A DNA stretch of 64,000 bases from Emticicia sp. BO119 (GTDB taxonomy: Bacteria > Bacteroidota > Bacteroidia > Cytophagales > Spirosomataceae), in NCBI RefSeq assembly GCF_013912375.1, contig NZ_JACETV010000002.1, positions 868,001-932,000 of the forward strand. Direction: 5' to 3'. The stretch's first letter is position 1. Every line of letters begins with the position of its first letter. The notes beneath the pieces were generated by a model. That model saw nothing but the letters and a program-made list of their open reading frames with translations. It had not been told where the DNA came from and did no database searches. This document shows positions 45,668 through 54,052 of the stretch, in pieces. A program made the position numbers and the translations under genes.

Positions 45668-48034
45668 ATGAAACTCAAATTTACACTCAGAGTCTTAACC
45701 AGAAATAAGCTCTTTACTGTGCTGAATATAGCCGGGCTTGCCTTGGGTATGGCGGGAGGGATATTGGTTTTTCAATTAGTGAAATACCATTTAAGCGTAG
45801 ATGCTTATCATAAAAACGCCGATAGAATCTACCGGGCAGTAGTTGATTTACATTTGGAAGATGGCTCAATAGAAAGAGAAAGAGGAAGTGCATATCTGTT
45901 ACACAGCACCCTCAAAAAAGATTTTTCTGCTGTTGAACGTACTGCTTATCTTGCACCTAAGTCAATGACAATTGCAGTGACCGCCAATAACGCAGTGTAT
46001 AAATATTTAGAAAATGAATCTGCGGCATTTACGAATGCCGATTACTTCAACATATTCGATTATGCGTGGAAGATTGGAACCCCTGAAGTTTTAAATGAGC
46101 CTAACAAGGTGGTTTTGACAGAACGTTATGCTCAGAAGTTTTTTGGCTCGCAAAACCCAATCGGGAAGCGTATCAAACTTGAAAATCAGCAGGAAGTAAC
46201 AGTAGCGGGTCTTTTAGAAGATTACCCTACCAATACTGATTTGAAAACTGATATATTTGTTTCATTGCCAACACTTAAAATTTTAATGCCTAATTATGGC
46301 TATGAAGACTGGGGATGGATTAACAGCGGTAGAGAAACATTTGTTTTACTGCGCTCAAAAGATTTGAAAGAGGATTTTGAAAAACAAATGCCCGCTTTTT
46401 CAAAAAGATATTATGGTGCAGATAGCGAAGTCTTCAGGTATCATCTTCAAAGTTTATCAGACATTCACTTTAATATTGATTATGGTGGAAAAATTAAAAA
46501 ATCTACTATTGATTTGCTCTTAGTGATAGGTGCATTGATGATTATAATTGCCTGTATTAATTTTATCAATCTGTCAACGGCACTTGCATTCAAACGTTAT
46601 AAAGAAGTAGGTGTCAGAAAAACTTTGGGTAGTTCTGAATTACAGATTTTCTGGCAGTTTATCACCGAAACAACTGTTGTGGCTGTGTTGTCGGTAGTTC
46701 TGGCAATGATTATTGCGAATGTATCTGCCCCGATATTGAGCCAGTGGTTAAAGACCCCAGTCAGCATTAATATTTTCGACGATGTTAAACTGATGGGTTT
46801 TATTGTGTTTTTGGTGATTGCTATTGTGTTTATTGCAGGGTTATATCCGGCAATGGTTATTGCCAGTTTTAACCCTTTAAAAGCACTGAAAAGTATTACA
46901 GAACTGCCTAGGAAATTTACATTAAGAAAAGGTCTGGTAATAACGCAATTCAGTATTGCCTGTATTCTGATAGCTGTTTCAATACTTGTGGTTTTGCAGT
47001 TGGACTACCTGAACAATAAAGATTTAGGACTTAGAAAAGAACTGGTTTTACATGTAAATATACCAACTTCTGAAAGCACCAGATTAGCCATTTTTAAAAA
47101 TCAATTGCTTCAACAGGCTAATATTGAAAACGTTTCGTTTTTCAGAACTGCCCCGTCTTCAAAAGCGGGTAGTGGCGGTAGTATTAAATACGAAGGAAGA
47201 GATTGGGAGAAATTCATGGCAAGATCTAAAATGGCCGATGAGGCCTATGTTGATACCTATGGTATAAAACTTATAGCGGGGCGTAAACCTGTGGCTTCTG
47301 ATACCTTGCGTGAGTTGTTGGTGAACGAAAAGCTGGTAAAAGATTTAGGACTAAAGACACCGGGAGAAATTCTGAATAAAAAATTGTTGGTAGGTGATCT
47401 GGATAAAACAGGGATAGTGGTAGGGGTAGTGGCGGATTTCAATAATACAGACCTTTACACCGGAGTTGAACCAACGGTAATTATGACATCACGTGTTCAT
47501 TATCATTATGCAGCTATTCAATTAAAAGCATATAACTCTAAGAGTGTTCAGGATATTGCTAAAATATGGGAGCGATTATATCCCGACAATGTATTTGAAT
47601 ATTCTTATTTTAAAGATGATGTAGCACGTTTTTATGAAAGAGAGGAGTTAATCAGTAATCTTACCAAGACTTTTGCAACATTGGCAGTTTTTATTTCTTG
47701 TCTGGGTCTGTTCGGGCTGGCTACTTTTTCTATCAGGCAGCGCACCAAAGAGATTGGCATCAGAAAAGTACTGGGCGCTTCGGTTTTCAGCATTACCACT
47801 TTGCTTTCGGTTGATTTTCTGAAACTGGTTTTCGTTGCTTTGTTTGTTGCTATGCCAGTGGCCTATTATTTCATGGCACAATGGCTGCAGGATTTCGCCT
47901 ATCGTGTGTCTATTGAGTGGTGGATATTTGCAGCCACCGGAGCAGTAGCTATACTGATTGCCATCATGACCATCAGTTATCAGGCCATCAAAGCCGCATT
48001 CATGAATCCGGTGAAGAGTTTGAAATCAGAATAA
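45668..48034 (+). CDS. FtsX/MacB_PCD permease 10
   Basis: 788 residues from the ATG at 45668. The start MKLKFTLRVLTRNKLF differs from the NYLKIAFRNL of its neighbours, although the basic amphipathic character is kept. Helix 1: AGLALGMAGGILVFQLVKYH, like permease 12 (FALVKHHLSFDNF). First coupling motif RYKEVGVRKTLGSSELQ (about 309) followed by FWQFITETT, again as in permease 12 (FWQFISETS). Second: RTKEIGIRKVLGASVFS (about 691). It belongs to the permease 3/10/12 subgroup. Ends NPVKSLKSE. Confidence 0.91.
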   Translation: MKLKFTLRVLTRNKLFTVLNIAGLALGMAGGILVFQLVKYHLSVDAYHKNADRIYRAVVDLHLEDGSIERERGSAYLLHSTLKKDFSAVERTAYLAPKSMTIAVTANNAVYKYLENESAAFTNADYFNIFDYAWKIGTPEVLNEPNKVVLTERYAQKFFGSQNPIGKRIKLENQQEVTVAGLLEDYPTNTDLKTDIFVSLPTLKILMPNYGYEDWGWINSGRETFVLLRSKDLKEDFEKQMPAFSKRYYGADSEVFRYHLQSLSDIHFNIDYGGKIKKSTIDLLLVIGALMIIIACINFINLSTALAFKRYKEVGVRKTLGSSELQIFWQFITETTVVAVLSVVLAMIIANVSAPILSQWLKTPVSINIFDDVKLMGFIVFLVIAIVFIAGLYPAMVIASFNPLKALKSITELPRKFTLRKGLVITQFSIACILIAVSILVVLQLDYLNNKDLGLRKELVLHVNIPTSESTRLAIFKNQLLQQANIENVSFFRTAPSSKAGSGGSIKYEGRDWEKFMARSKMADEAYVDTYGIKLIAGRKPVASDTLRELLVNEKLVKDLGLKTPGEILNKKLLVGDLDKTGIVVGVVADFNNTDLYTGVEPTVIMTSRVHYHYAAIQLKAYNSKSVQDIAKIWERLYPDNVFEYSYFKDDVARFYEREELISNLTKTFATLAVFISCLGLFGLATFSIRQRTKEIGIRKVLGASVFSITTLLSVDFLKLVFVALFVAMPVAYYFMAQWLQDFAYRVSIEWWIFAATGAVAILIAIMTISYQAIKAAFMNPVKSLKSE

Positions 48035-48179
48035 AACGAGCCCCTAACTCTTAAAGGGGGACTACAAATATCTCGAACACCTATTTTAGTATTTTTTCTG
48101 ATAGGATTGATATTTCAATTAGGGGATACTAAATATTTCATTATTCAATTTTAAATCCGCCTTTAGGGGTTAGGGGCTT
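48035..48179 (+). repeat. Family A intergenic element, degraded copy 4
   Basis: Contains CCCCTAACTCTTAAAGGGGG near 48041 and the terminal CCTTTAGGGGTTAGGGGC just before the ATG of permease 11. The middle is AT-rich and no longer matches the A linkers, so the copy looks partly decayed. At 145 bp it is the longest junction. Confidence 0.7.
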
Positions 48180-50576
48180 ATGTTAAAGAATTACTTAAAA
48201 ATCGCACTACGAAACCTTTTCCGCAATAAGGTTTACAGTTTTATTAACATTGCGGGGCTTAGTATTGGTCTGGCTGCGGCTATGCTGATTATGCTTTATA
48301 CCAAAGATGAAGTAAGCTATGACCGGTTCCATGCCAATAATCCGAATATTTATCGGGTTACTACTGAATGGATTAATCCTGATGGAAGCATAAAGCAAGC
48401 CGATGGTACTACGGGCTATTTTCAAGGTCCTAAATTTAAAGCGGGTGTACCTGAAATTCAGTCTTATGTAAGATTGAGAAGCGATTTCAGGAATATCCGT
48501 CAGGGTACTGAAATAAAAGGATATAGTGTACTTGAGACAGATGCTAATTTCTTCTCTGTATTTACATTCCAATTAATAAGCGGTAATCCTGCCAAGGCGC
48601 TTGAAAAACCTCAGTCAATTGTGGTATCAGATGAAATGGCTTTGAAACTGTTTAAGGATACTGATGTATTGGGTAAAACTATTGATTTTGTTGAAGAAGA
48701 TAAACTCGTACCTTATCTGATTACAGGAGTAGCCAAAAAAGCTCCACAAAACTCTTCAATCAAGTTCGACTTCTTATTACCAATGATTGTTAAGAATGAA
48801 GAATATCAGAATAATGAAAACTGGTTTAATTTCTTTCTGAATACTTTCGTAGTATTGTCGCCTAATGCCAATGAAATTGCAGCAGAGGCAAAAATGAAAA
48901 GAGTATATGAATCTGAAGCAAAGGCTTCTATTGCCAAGATGGCAAAAGACTTTGAGATAAAAGAACGTGCTCAATATACACTTCAGCCATTAACTGAAAT
49001 ACATTTGAGTACACAATTTGCTGCACAAAATGGGCTGACAGATGCCAGCAACCCGACTTTCTCTTATATCCTGACCGGAATAGCTTTCTTTATTTTATTA
49101 ATTGCCTGTATCAATTTTATTAATCTTACAGTTGCCCGTTCGTTAAAACGCGCTAAAGAAATCGGTGTAAGAAAAGTAGTAGGGGGCGATAGGAAGCAAT
49201 TGATTATGCAGTTTCTGGGTGAGTCGTTCGTATTGTGTTCGATAGCTTTTGTTTTAGCTGTTGTTATTGTGCAGGCTGTATTGCCCACGTTTAATCAGTT
49301 AGCTAATAAAGCATTAGCGTTTTCGTATTTATTTGATTTCAGACTTGTGGTCGGATACATTATACTTTTCTTTATTACAAGCTTATTGGCAGGGTTTTAT
49401 CCGGCTATGGTATTGTCTGGCTATGATCCGGTGAAGACTTTGTACAGCCGATTTAATCTGACTGGTAAAAATTACTTGCAGAAAAGCCTTGTTGTGGTGC
49501 AGTTTGGCCTGGCTTCTTTTCTGATTATTGCTACGCTTACTATATATTCGCAATTCGATTATCTGACTACCAAGGAGTTGGGCTATGATGATAAAAACCT
49601 GATTACGGTTGATAGATGGCGTATGAGCCATAGTGAGGCTCGTCTGTTTATTGATGAATTGAAAAAAGACCCTAATATTATTGAAGTAGCGCCTAAAAAT
49701 GGTGGACAATGGGGCACTATAGCTCGGATAAATGGAGAAAAACAGATTGAATTTGCCTATGAAACAATAAATCCTACATTCTTGCCACTTTTAAAAATAC
49801 CAGTTATAAAGGGGCGTAATTTCTCAGCTGATTTCCCATCTGATTCAACCCAATCTGTAATAGTGAATGAAGCATTTGTGAAGAAAGCAGGTTGGAAAAC
49901 TCCGATTGGGCAGGAAGTGAATTTCTGGTATGATAATAATACCAGATATAAGGTGATAGGCGTAGTAAAAAATCATCATTTCAATTCACTGAATCAGGAA
50001 ATCGGTGCGCAATTATTTACTATGAAACCAGGTAACAGATATGGAACCGTATATATTAAAATCAAGCCAAAAACGGAGGTGGCAAGTCTGAAGCACATTG
50101 AAAAGACTTTCAAGAAGCTGTTTCCAATCAACTCGTATGATTACAAGTTTGTAGAGGCCGAAAACCTGAAAAGGTACGAATCAGAAGCTAAATGGAAGCA
50201 AATCATGATGTTTGGTGCCGTATTGACCATCTTCATTTCTTGTATAGGCTTGTTTGGTTTAGCTACCTTATCGGCAGAAAAACGTACCAAAGAAATTGGT
50301 ATCCGTAAAGTATTGGGTGCATCGGTAAGTAGTATCGTTCAGTTGCTTTCTAAAGATTTTCTGAAATTAGTAAGCCTTTCGTTCATATTTGCTTTTCCTC
50401 TGGCATTTTATGCGGCGCAGGAATGGCTCAAAAACTATCCTTATCGTATTTCTATCAGCGCATCTATCTTCATTGTTACGGCTATAGTTACGATAATGAT
50501 TGCACTATTGACAGTAGGGGGACAGGCTATCAGGGCAGCTTTAATGAATCCGGTGAAATCGTTGAAAACGGAGTAG
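48180..50576 (+). CDS. FtsX/MacB_PCD permease 11
   Basis: 798 residues. Start MLKNYLKIALRNLFRNK, helix 1 AGLSIGLAAAMLIMLYTKDEVSYDRF. Coupling motifs RAKEIGVRKVVGGDRKQ (about 323), with Gly-Gly-Asp where most have GA or GS, and RTKEIGIRKVLGASVSS (about 701), preceded by GLATLSAEK. The second periplasmic domain has GRNFSADFPSDSTQSVIVNE, the common motif. It is the last permease of the first transcription unit. A hairpin with T run follows within 45 bp. Ends NPVKSLKTE. Confidence 0.92.
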   Translation: MLKNYLKIALRNLFRNKVYSFINIAGLSIGLAAAMLIMLYTKDEVSYDRFHANNPNIYRVTTEWINPDGSIKQADGTTGYFQGPKFKAGVPEIQSYVRLRSDFRNIRQGTEIKGYSVLETDANFFSVFTFQLISGNPAKALEKPQSIVVSDEMALKLFKDTDVLGKTIDFVEEDKLVPYLITGVAKKAPQNSSIKFDFLLPMIVKNEEYQNNENWFNFFLNTFVVLSPNANEIAAEAKMKRVYESEAKASIAKMAKDFEIKERAQYTLQPLTEIHLSTQFAAQNGLTDASNPTFSYILTGIAFFILLIACINFINLTVARSLKRAKEIGVRKVVGGDRKQLIMQFLGESFVLCSIAFVLAVVIVQAVLPTFNQLANKALAFSYLFDFRLVVGYIILFFITSLLAGFYPAMVLSGYDPVKTLYSRFNLTGKNYLQKSLVVVQFGLASFLIIATLTIYSQFDYLTTKELGYDDKNLITVDRWRMSHSEARLFIDELKKDPNIIEVAPKNGGQWGTIARINGEKQIEFAYETINPTFLPLLKIPVIKGRNFSADFPSDSTQSVIVNEAFVKKAGWKTPIGQEVNFWYDNNTRYKVIGVVKNHHFNSLNQEIGAQLFTMKPGNRYGTVYIKIKPKTEVASLKHIEKTFKKLFPINSYDYKFVEAENLKRYESEAKWKQIMMFGAVLTIFISCIGLFGLATLSAEKRTKEIGIRKVLGASVSSIVQLLSKDFLKLVSLSFIFAFPLAFYAAQEWLKNYPYRISISASIFIVTAIVTIMIALLTVGGQAIRAALMNPVKSLKTE

Positions 50577-50589
50577 ACGGAGTAGGGAG

Positions 50590-50627
50590 AATGGAACAGG
50601 GGAAAGGAGTTTCCATTTCTTTTTTTG
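50590..50627 (+). terminator. Terminator of the first permease operon
   Basis: AATGGAA at 50590-50596 pairs with TTCCATT at 50611-50617, followed by CTTTTTTTT. This is the only such hairpin-plus-T-run I see after a permease gene, and it marks the likely end of a transcript beginning near 20.88 kb. Confidence 0.7.
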
Positions 50628-50665
50628 AGATATAAAAAGGTTAATAGTCAAAATTCAATAAATAA

Positions 50666-50696
50666 AAATGGCAAGAGGGAAGCCCTTTTGCCATTT
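50666..50696. terminator. Terminator downstream of the lipoprotein gene
   Basis: AAATGGCAAGAGGG pairs with CCCTTTTGCCATTT (one G-T pair), with A/T runs on either side. It lies 24 bp beyond the stop of the minus-strand lipoprotein gene and can act on both strands. Confidence 0.8.
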
Positions 50697-50719
50697 CTTA
50701 TATCATTCAGTTCCAAATC

Positions 50720-51241
50720 TTATCGTTTTTTAAAAGTCATTACCTCTGTTGCCGGATTCCCGATAAATAATTTTACTTGGTTTGTCTCAAAAACTATTCT
50801 GGTTGCTTTACCTAAATTTTTATAAAATTCATCTTCCGCTTTCATCGCCTCAGCAGGTCCTGCCATTTCGGTTGTGATTACCTCAGTACTTTTAATAGTG
50901 CCATCAGCTTCGTTGTGGGTATAAGTAGCCCCATACATATTTACGTAGCTAAATCCACTGATATTCAGATATGCCATATTATCTGGGGCTTTTTTAGCTA
51001 TATCCATCCCCAGTTTTTCTGAACCCTGTGTTTTGCTGTTTTGATAGCCTGCAAAATAATATTCAGTAGGCTTTGAGACAGCGCCCGGGTCTTTGCTTGA
51101 AACAGGTTCATTAGGGTTCTCTCCATCTTTTGAATTTGCCTTAGCAGGTAAATCGTCGGCATCAGCCGACATATCCTCTGCTCCCTTTTCACAAGACATC
51201 ATAATTGCCATGAAACTCAATAATAGCATTAATTTTTTCAT
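50720..51241 (-). CDS. Putative lipoprotein of unknown function
   Basis: A 173-residue exported protein with lipobox Cys17 (IMMSCEKG). An acidic, low-complexity region follows (about residues 18-60, ADADDLPAKANSKDGENPNE), then a compact C-terminal domain beginning at EYYFAGYQ. I do not recognise a family. It sits downstream of the LytTR/kinase operon on the same strand, 86 bp away, and next to the permease array. A role as envelope sensor or cargo is only a guess from context. Confidence 0.75.
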   Translation of the reverse strand: MKKLMLLLSFMAIMMSCEKGAEDMSADADDLPAKANSKDGENPNEPVSSKDPGAVSKPTEYYFAGYQNSKTQGSEKLGMDIAKKAPDNMAYLNISGFSYVNMYGATYTHNEADGTIKSTEVITTEMAGPAEAMKAEDEFYKNLGKATRIVFETNQVKLFIGNPATEVMTFKKR

Positions 51242-51327
51242 AAAGAATAGATTTAAGGTAATACTACTATGATACGGTTATCTGAAAAATAGTTGGAATC
51301 TGATAGAAATATTTTTAAGCTAAATCC

Positions 51328-52083
51328 TTAATAATCAAATAACCTGAAGAAGTTTTCAACGTATTTACGGCCTGTCTCGATTTTTGATTTTTTCACGTCT
51401 TTGAGAGTAATTATATAGTTGCCTGTAAAAAAACGCTGTGCTTCTAAGATATGTTTTGAGTTGATGATAGTAGAGCGACTTATTCTGACAAACTCTTTTG
51501 GCAAAATATCTTCCAGATTCTGAATAGTATAATTTGTCAGGTATTGCTTACCATCTAAAGTATTCAGAAAAACGTAGCGTTCTTCGGCAAAGAAATATGC
51601 AATTTCTGTAATGGAAATGAAAAGCATTTTTTCGCCAGCCTTAACCGTGAGTGAATGAATCTCTTTTTTATTTCCGATGGAAGATAATAAATTAGCAAAC
51701 TTCTGAAAATTAAATTGTGTTTGTTGTTCCGATTTCTTTTGTTTTAATCTTATTACTGTCAAATCAAAGCGTTGTTTCTCTATGGGCTTCAATAGATAAT
51801 CTACTGAGTTTTCTTCGAATGCTTTTACGGCAAAGGCATCATAGGCGGTTGTAAATACGATTAAGGGCATGGTTCGGAGCTTTTTTAACACTTCAAAACC
51901 GTTAAACACGGGCATTTCAATATCGAGAAAAATCAGATCGGGTTTAATCCTTTCTACTATTTCAATAGCCTCATCTCCATTGCGGGCGATGGCTACTACC
52001 TCGAAAAAATCAGGATAATTTGCCAGCAGATTTTTTAATCCTTTAATTGCCAGCTCTTCATCTTCTATAATAACTGTTTTCAT
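51328..52083 (-). CDS. LytTR-family response regulator
   Basis: 251 residues: receiver domain (about 1-120) with acidic pocket IEDEE and phospho-acceptor Asp54 (LIFLDIEMP), and a C-terminal LytTR DNA-binding domain (about 145-250) with FVRISRSTIINSKHIL. Its start overlaps the kinase stop by one base (TAATG), so translation is coupled. The cognate sensor is clearly the upstream kinase. Targets are unknown. The surrounding permease genes are natural candidates, but no LytTR direct repeats were recognised near them. Confidence 0.93.
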   Translation of the reverse strand: MKTVIIEDEELAIKGLKNLLANYPDFFEVVAIARNGDEAIEIVERIKPDLIFLDIEMPVFNGFEVLKKLRTMPLIVFTTAYDAFAVKAFEENSVDYLLKPIEKQRFDLTVIRLKQKKSEQQTQFNFQKFANLLSSIGNKKEIHSLTVKAGEKMLFISITEIAYFFAEERYVFLNTLDGKQYLTNYTIQNLEDILPKEFVRISRSTIINSKHILEAQRFFTGNYIITLKDVKKSKIETGRKYVENFFRLFDY

Positions 52084-53189
52084 TATGCGTACTTTTTAGG
52101 AAGATGAACCAAAATATATTTGGTTGGATTTTCATGATATTTCTCTTGGTTTGTCGGAGATTCATTGAAAACGGCAAAAGAAGCATTTTCTCCACCCAAT
52201 AATTTTATTTTTTCATTCACACTCCGTAAACCATACCCATACTGAAACCCTGATTGAAAAGGCTGACCATTATCATATATCTTTAATTCTATAAAATCAT
52301 TATCAGAATTTATCTGTATGCCCATTATTCCTTTATCTGGCATTTTTGAGATACTATGTTTTATGGTATTTTCGGCTAAAGGTTGAATAAGGAAACGTGG
52401 AATGATGCAGGCAGATAAATCAGAATCAAGGTCAGGAATCCTGAAATCAAGTCTTTCACCAAACCTTATTTTTTCAATAGATAGATATGTTCGTACTAAA
52501 TCTAATTCCTCGGCTAATGTCCAGTAATACTGGCTTTGAGCGTTGGTAGTGAATCTGAAAAACCTGCTCAATAGCAAGGTCATTTGTTTGGCTTTCTGTG
52601 GTTCATCGTCTATGGCATTGGCAATAGAGTTTAACGAATTATACAAAAAATGGGGGTTGATTTTGGCTTGTAAAGCTTCTAAATCAGCTTTGGTTTTTAG
52701 TTCTTTTAGTTGGGTTACCTCTAATTCCTTCAATAAAAAATGCTGTTCACGGCTTTTCTCATTTTCAACCCAATAATAAGCAAATAAACCGGCCCAGACT
52801 AAATTCAACCTGAATACAATAGAACCATTAAAGTTAAAGAACAAATCTTGTAAGGTATAATGAAAAGGAAGGTCTTTGGCACTTAAAAGTACAAGTGCTC
52901 CTTTGCCCAAATACAAGAGAATACCTAAAGCCAGGTAATTTAAAAAAGTTTTTTGTTTGTTGATGAATGTGTATCTGCGATAAAGGTAGATAACCACAAC
53001 AGCCATAAATGACTCCAGAAGGTTATCATAAAAAATAAAGTCATTGGCAGCACCAAGAGGAGCATTTGAATCAGGTATGTAGCCCATCAAGGTGGATAAA
53101 AGAAAAAGGCCTCCCCCTAACCCGAAATTGACAAGGGTGATGATAATAAACTGAAAGAATGAATTACTGAAAAAATTATTCGGCTTCAT
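52083..53189 (-). CDS. LytS-like sensor histidine kinase (PF06580 type)
   Basis: 368 residues: about four membrane helices in the first 150 residues, then the His_kinase signature AKINPHFLYNSLNSIANAI with the phosphorylated His near residue 178, and an HATPase domain with AENTIKHSI and YGYGLRSVNEKIKLLGG. There is no large extracytoplasmic domain, so it senses within or at the membrane. It is coupled to the LytTR gene downstream and overlaps the upstream membrane-protein gene by 14 bp, indicating one operon of three genes. Confidence 0.93.
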   Translation of the reverse strand: MKPNNFFSNSFFQFIIITLVNFGLGGGLFLLSTLMGYIPDSNAPLGAANDFIFYDNLLESFMAVVVIYLYRRYTFINKQKTFLNYLALGILLYLGKGALVLLSAKDLPFHYTLQDLFFNFNGSIVFRLNLVWAGLFAYYWVENEKSREQHFLLKELEVTQLKELKTKADLEALQAKINPHFLYNSLNSIANAIDDEPQKAKQMTLLLSRFFRFTTNAQSQYYWTLAEELDLVRTYLSIEKIRFGERLDFRIPDLDSDLSACIIPRFLIQPLAENTIKHSISKMPDKGIMGIQINSDNDFIELKIYDNGQPFQSGFQYGYGLRSVNEKIKLLGGENASFAVFNESPTNQEKYHENPTKYILVHLPKKYA

Positions 53190-53766
53190 TGGTGTTCCAG
53201 AATAGATAGGCGATGATACATAAAGGTATAAATAGAATCAGATCATTCAAATGTGCCAACCATTCAATACGCAATATTCTGCTTACCGGAAAAGTAACTC
53301 CCCCTACAGATAGCAGCGTGCCTACCCACCATCGGACAAGCTTTGTGCGTGTAAGTACAATCCCAAGTACAAGTAAACTTAATGGAAAAGCCGGCCCGCT
53401 CCAGAATAAAACCAGATTTAACTGGGTAGGGTAAAGTTTTGCTGCTTCTACTCCAATTTTGTCTGAAATATTGAAAATATCGGAATATAAGCCCTCAAAT
53501 GCAAACGCTATCCCACCGAATATTCCATAAAGAACATACAGTAATCCCAGACGTGAATACACCGGGAGCTTGGGTTTCAGTGAATCAAAAATGCCGATAA
53601 GACCTATAGCCAGAAAGAGCATTGAAAAGAAGACCAGAACTGAGCCATTGATGGTATGACGACCATTTTCTTTCCAGAAAAAAGAACTGATGATAACAAT
53701 CAATTGCCCTGATACAAGGCAGATAGCCCAGAATTTTTTGTCGAGAATAGATGATTTTGATTGCAT
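53176..53766 (-). CDS. Polytopic membrane protein preceding the kinase
   Basis: A 196-residue protein with about six hydrophobic segments (CLVSGQLIVIISSFFW, SVLVFFSMLFLAIGLIGIF, LGLLYVLYGIFGGIAFAF, FPLSLLVLGIVL, WVGTLLSVGGVTFPV, LILFIPLCIIAYLFW). I do not recognise the family. The 14-bp overlap with the kinase gene suggests it belongs to the signalling operon, perhaps as an accessory membrane sensor. This is inference from gene order only. Confidence 0.75.
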   Translation of the reverse strand: MQSKSSILDKKFWAICLVSGQLIVIISSFFWKENGRHTINGSVLVFFSMLFLAIGLIGIFDSLKPKLPVYSRLGLLYVLYGIFGGIAFAFEGLYSDIFNISDKIGVEAAKLYPTQLNLVLFWSGPAFPLSLLVLGIVLTRTKLVRWWVGTLLSVGGVTFPVSRILRIEWLAHLNDLILFIPLCIIAYLFWNTNEAE

Positions 53767-53912
53767 AAAGTTTGTAGCTGTTTAATAATTTCAGCACAAA
53801 ACAGCCATGAAAAACCTCTGCGAAAAACAGGTTTTGGTTATAATACAGAATTCAGCGTACAGAATACATAAAACTATACATAGAAGTATTTCAGAGTGAC
53901 CTGAAAAACCTT

Positions 53913-53947
53913 GTCCGTGAACGTACGAGAGCCGTCCGAAAACGGAC
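53913..53947 (+). promoter_or_regulatory. Paired palindromic operator (enhancer site 2)
   Basis: GTCCGTGAACGTAC at 53913-53926 and GTCCGAAAACGGAC at 53934-53947 repeat the arrangement upstream of the adaptor gene, with the same 21-bp spacing. The first palindrome differs from its counterpart by one base. The central four bases of the second are inverted (AAAA versus TTTT) while the arms are identical. This points to selection on the arms, as expected for a protein-binding site. Confidence 0.75.
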
Positions 53948-54001
53948 AGATTCTTTTGGGTATTTTATCGTAAGGTTTTGATTATTAATTGTTTATGTTT
54001 T

Positions 54002-54016
54002 TGGCATGGCTTTAGA
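54002..54016 (+). promoter_or_regulatory. Candidate sigma-54 promoter for the second permease operon
   Basis: TGGCATG lies 54 bp after the second palindrome, compared with 55 bp at the first site. The -12 position reads TAGA, again only partly matching TTGC. Start of permease 12 follows about 50 bp later. The -24 half is convincing and the -12 half is weak. Confidence 0.5.
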
Positions 54017-54052
54017 TAATTATAATACACAATACAAAATTATGAAAAAGCT

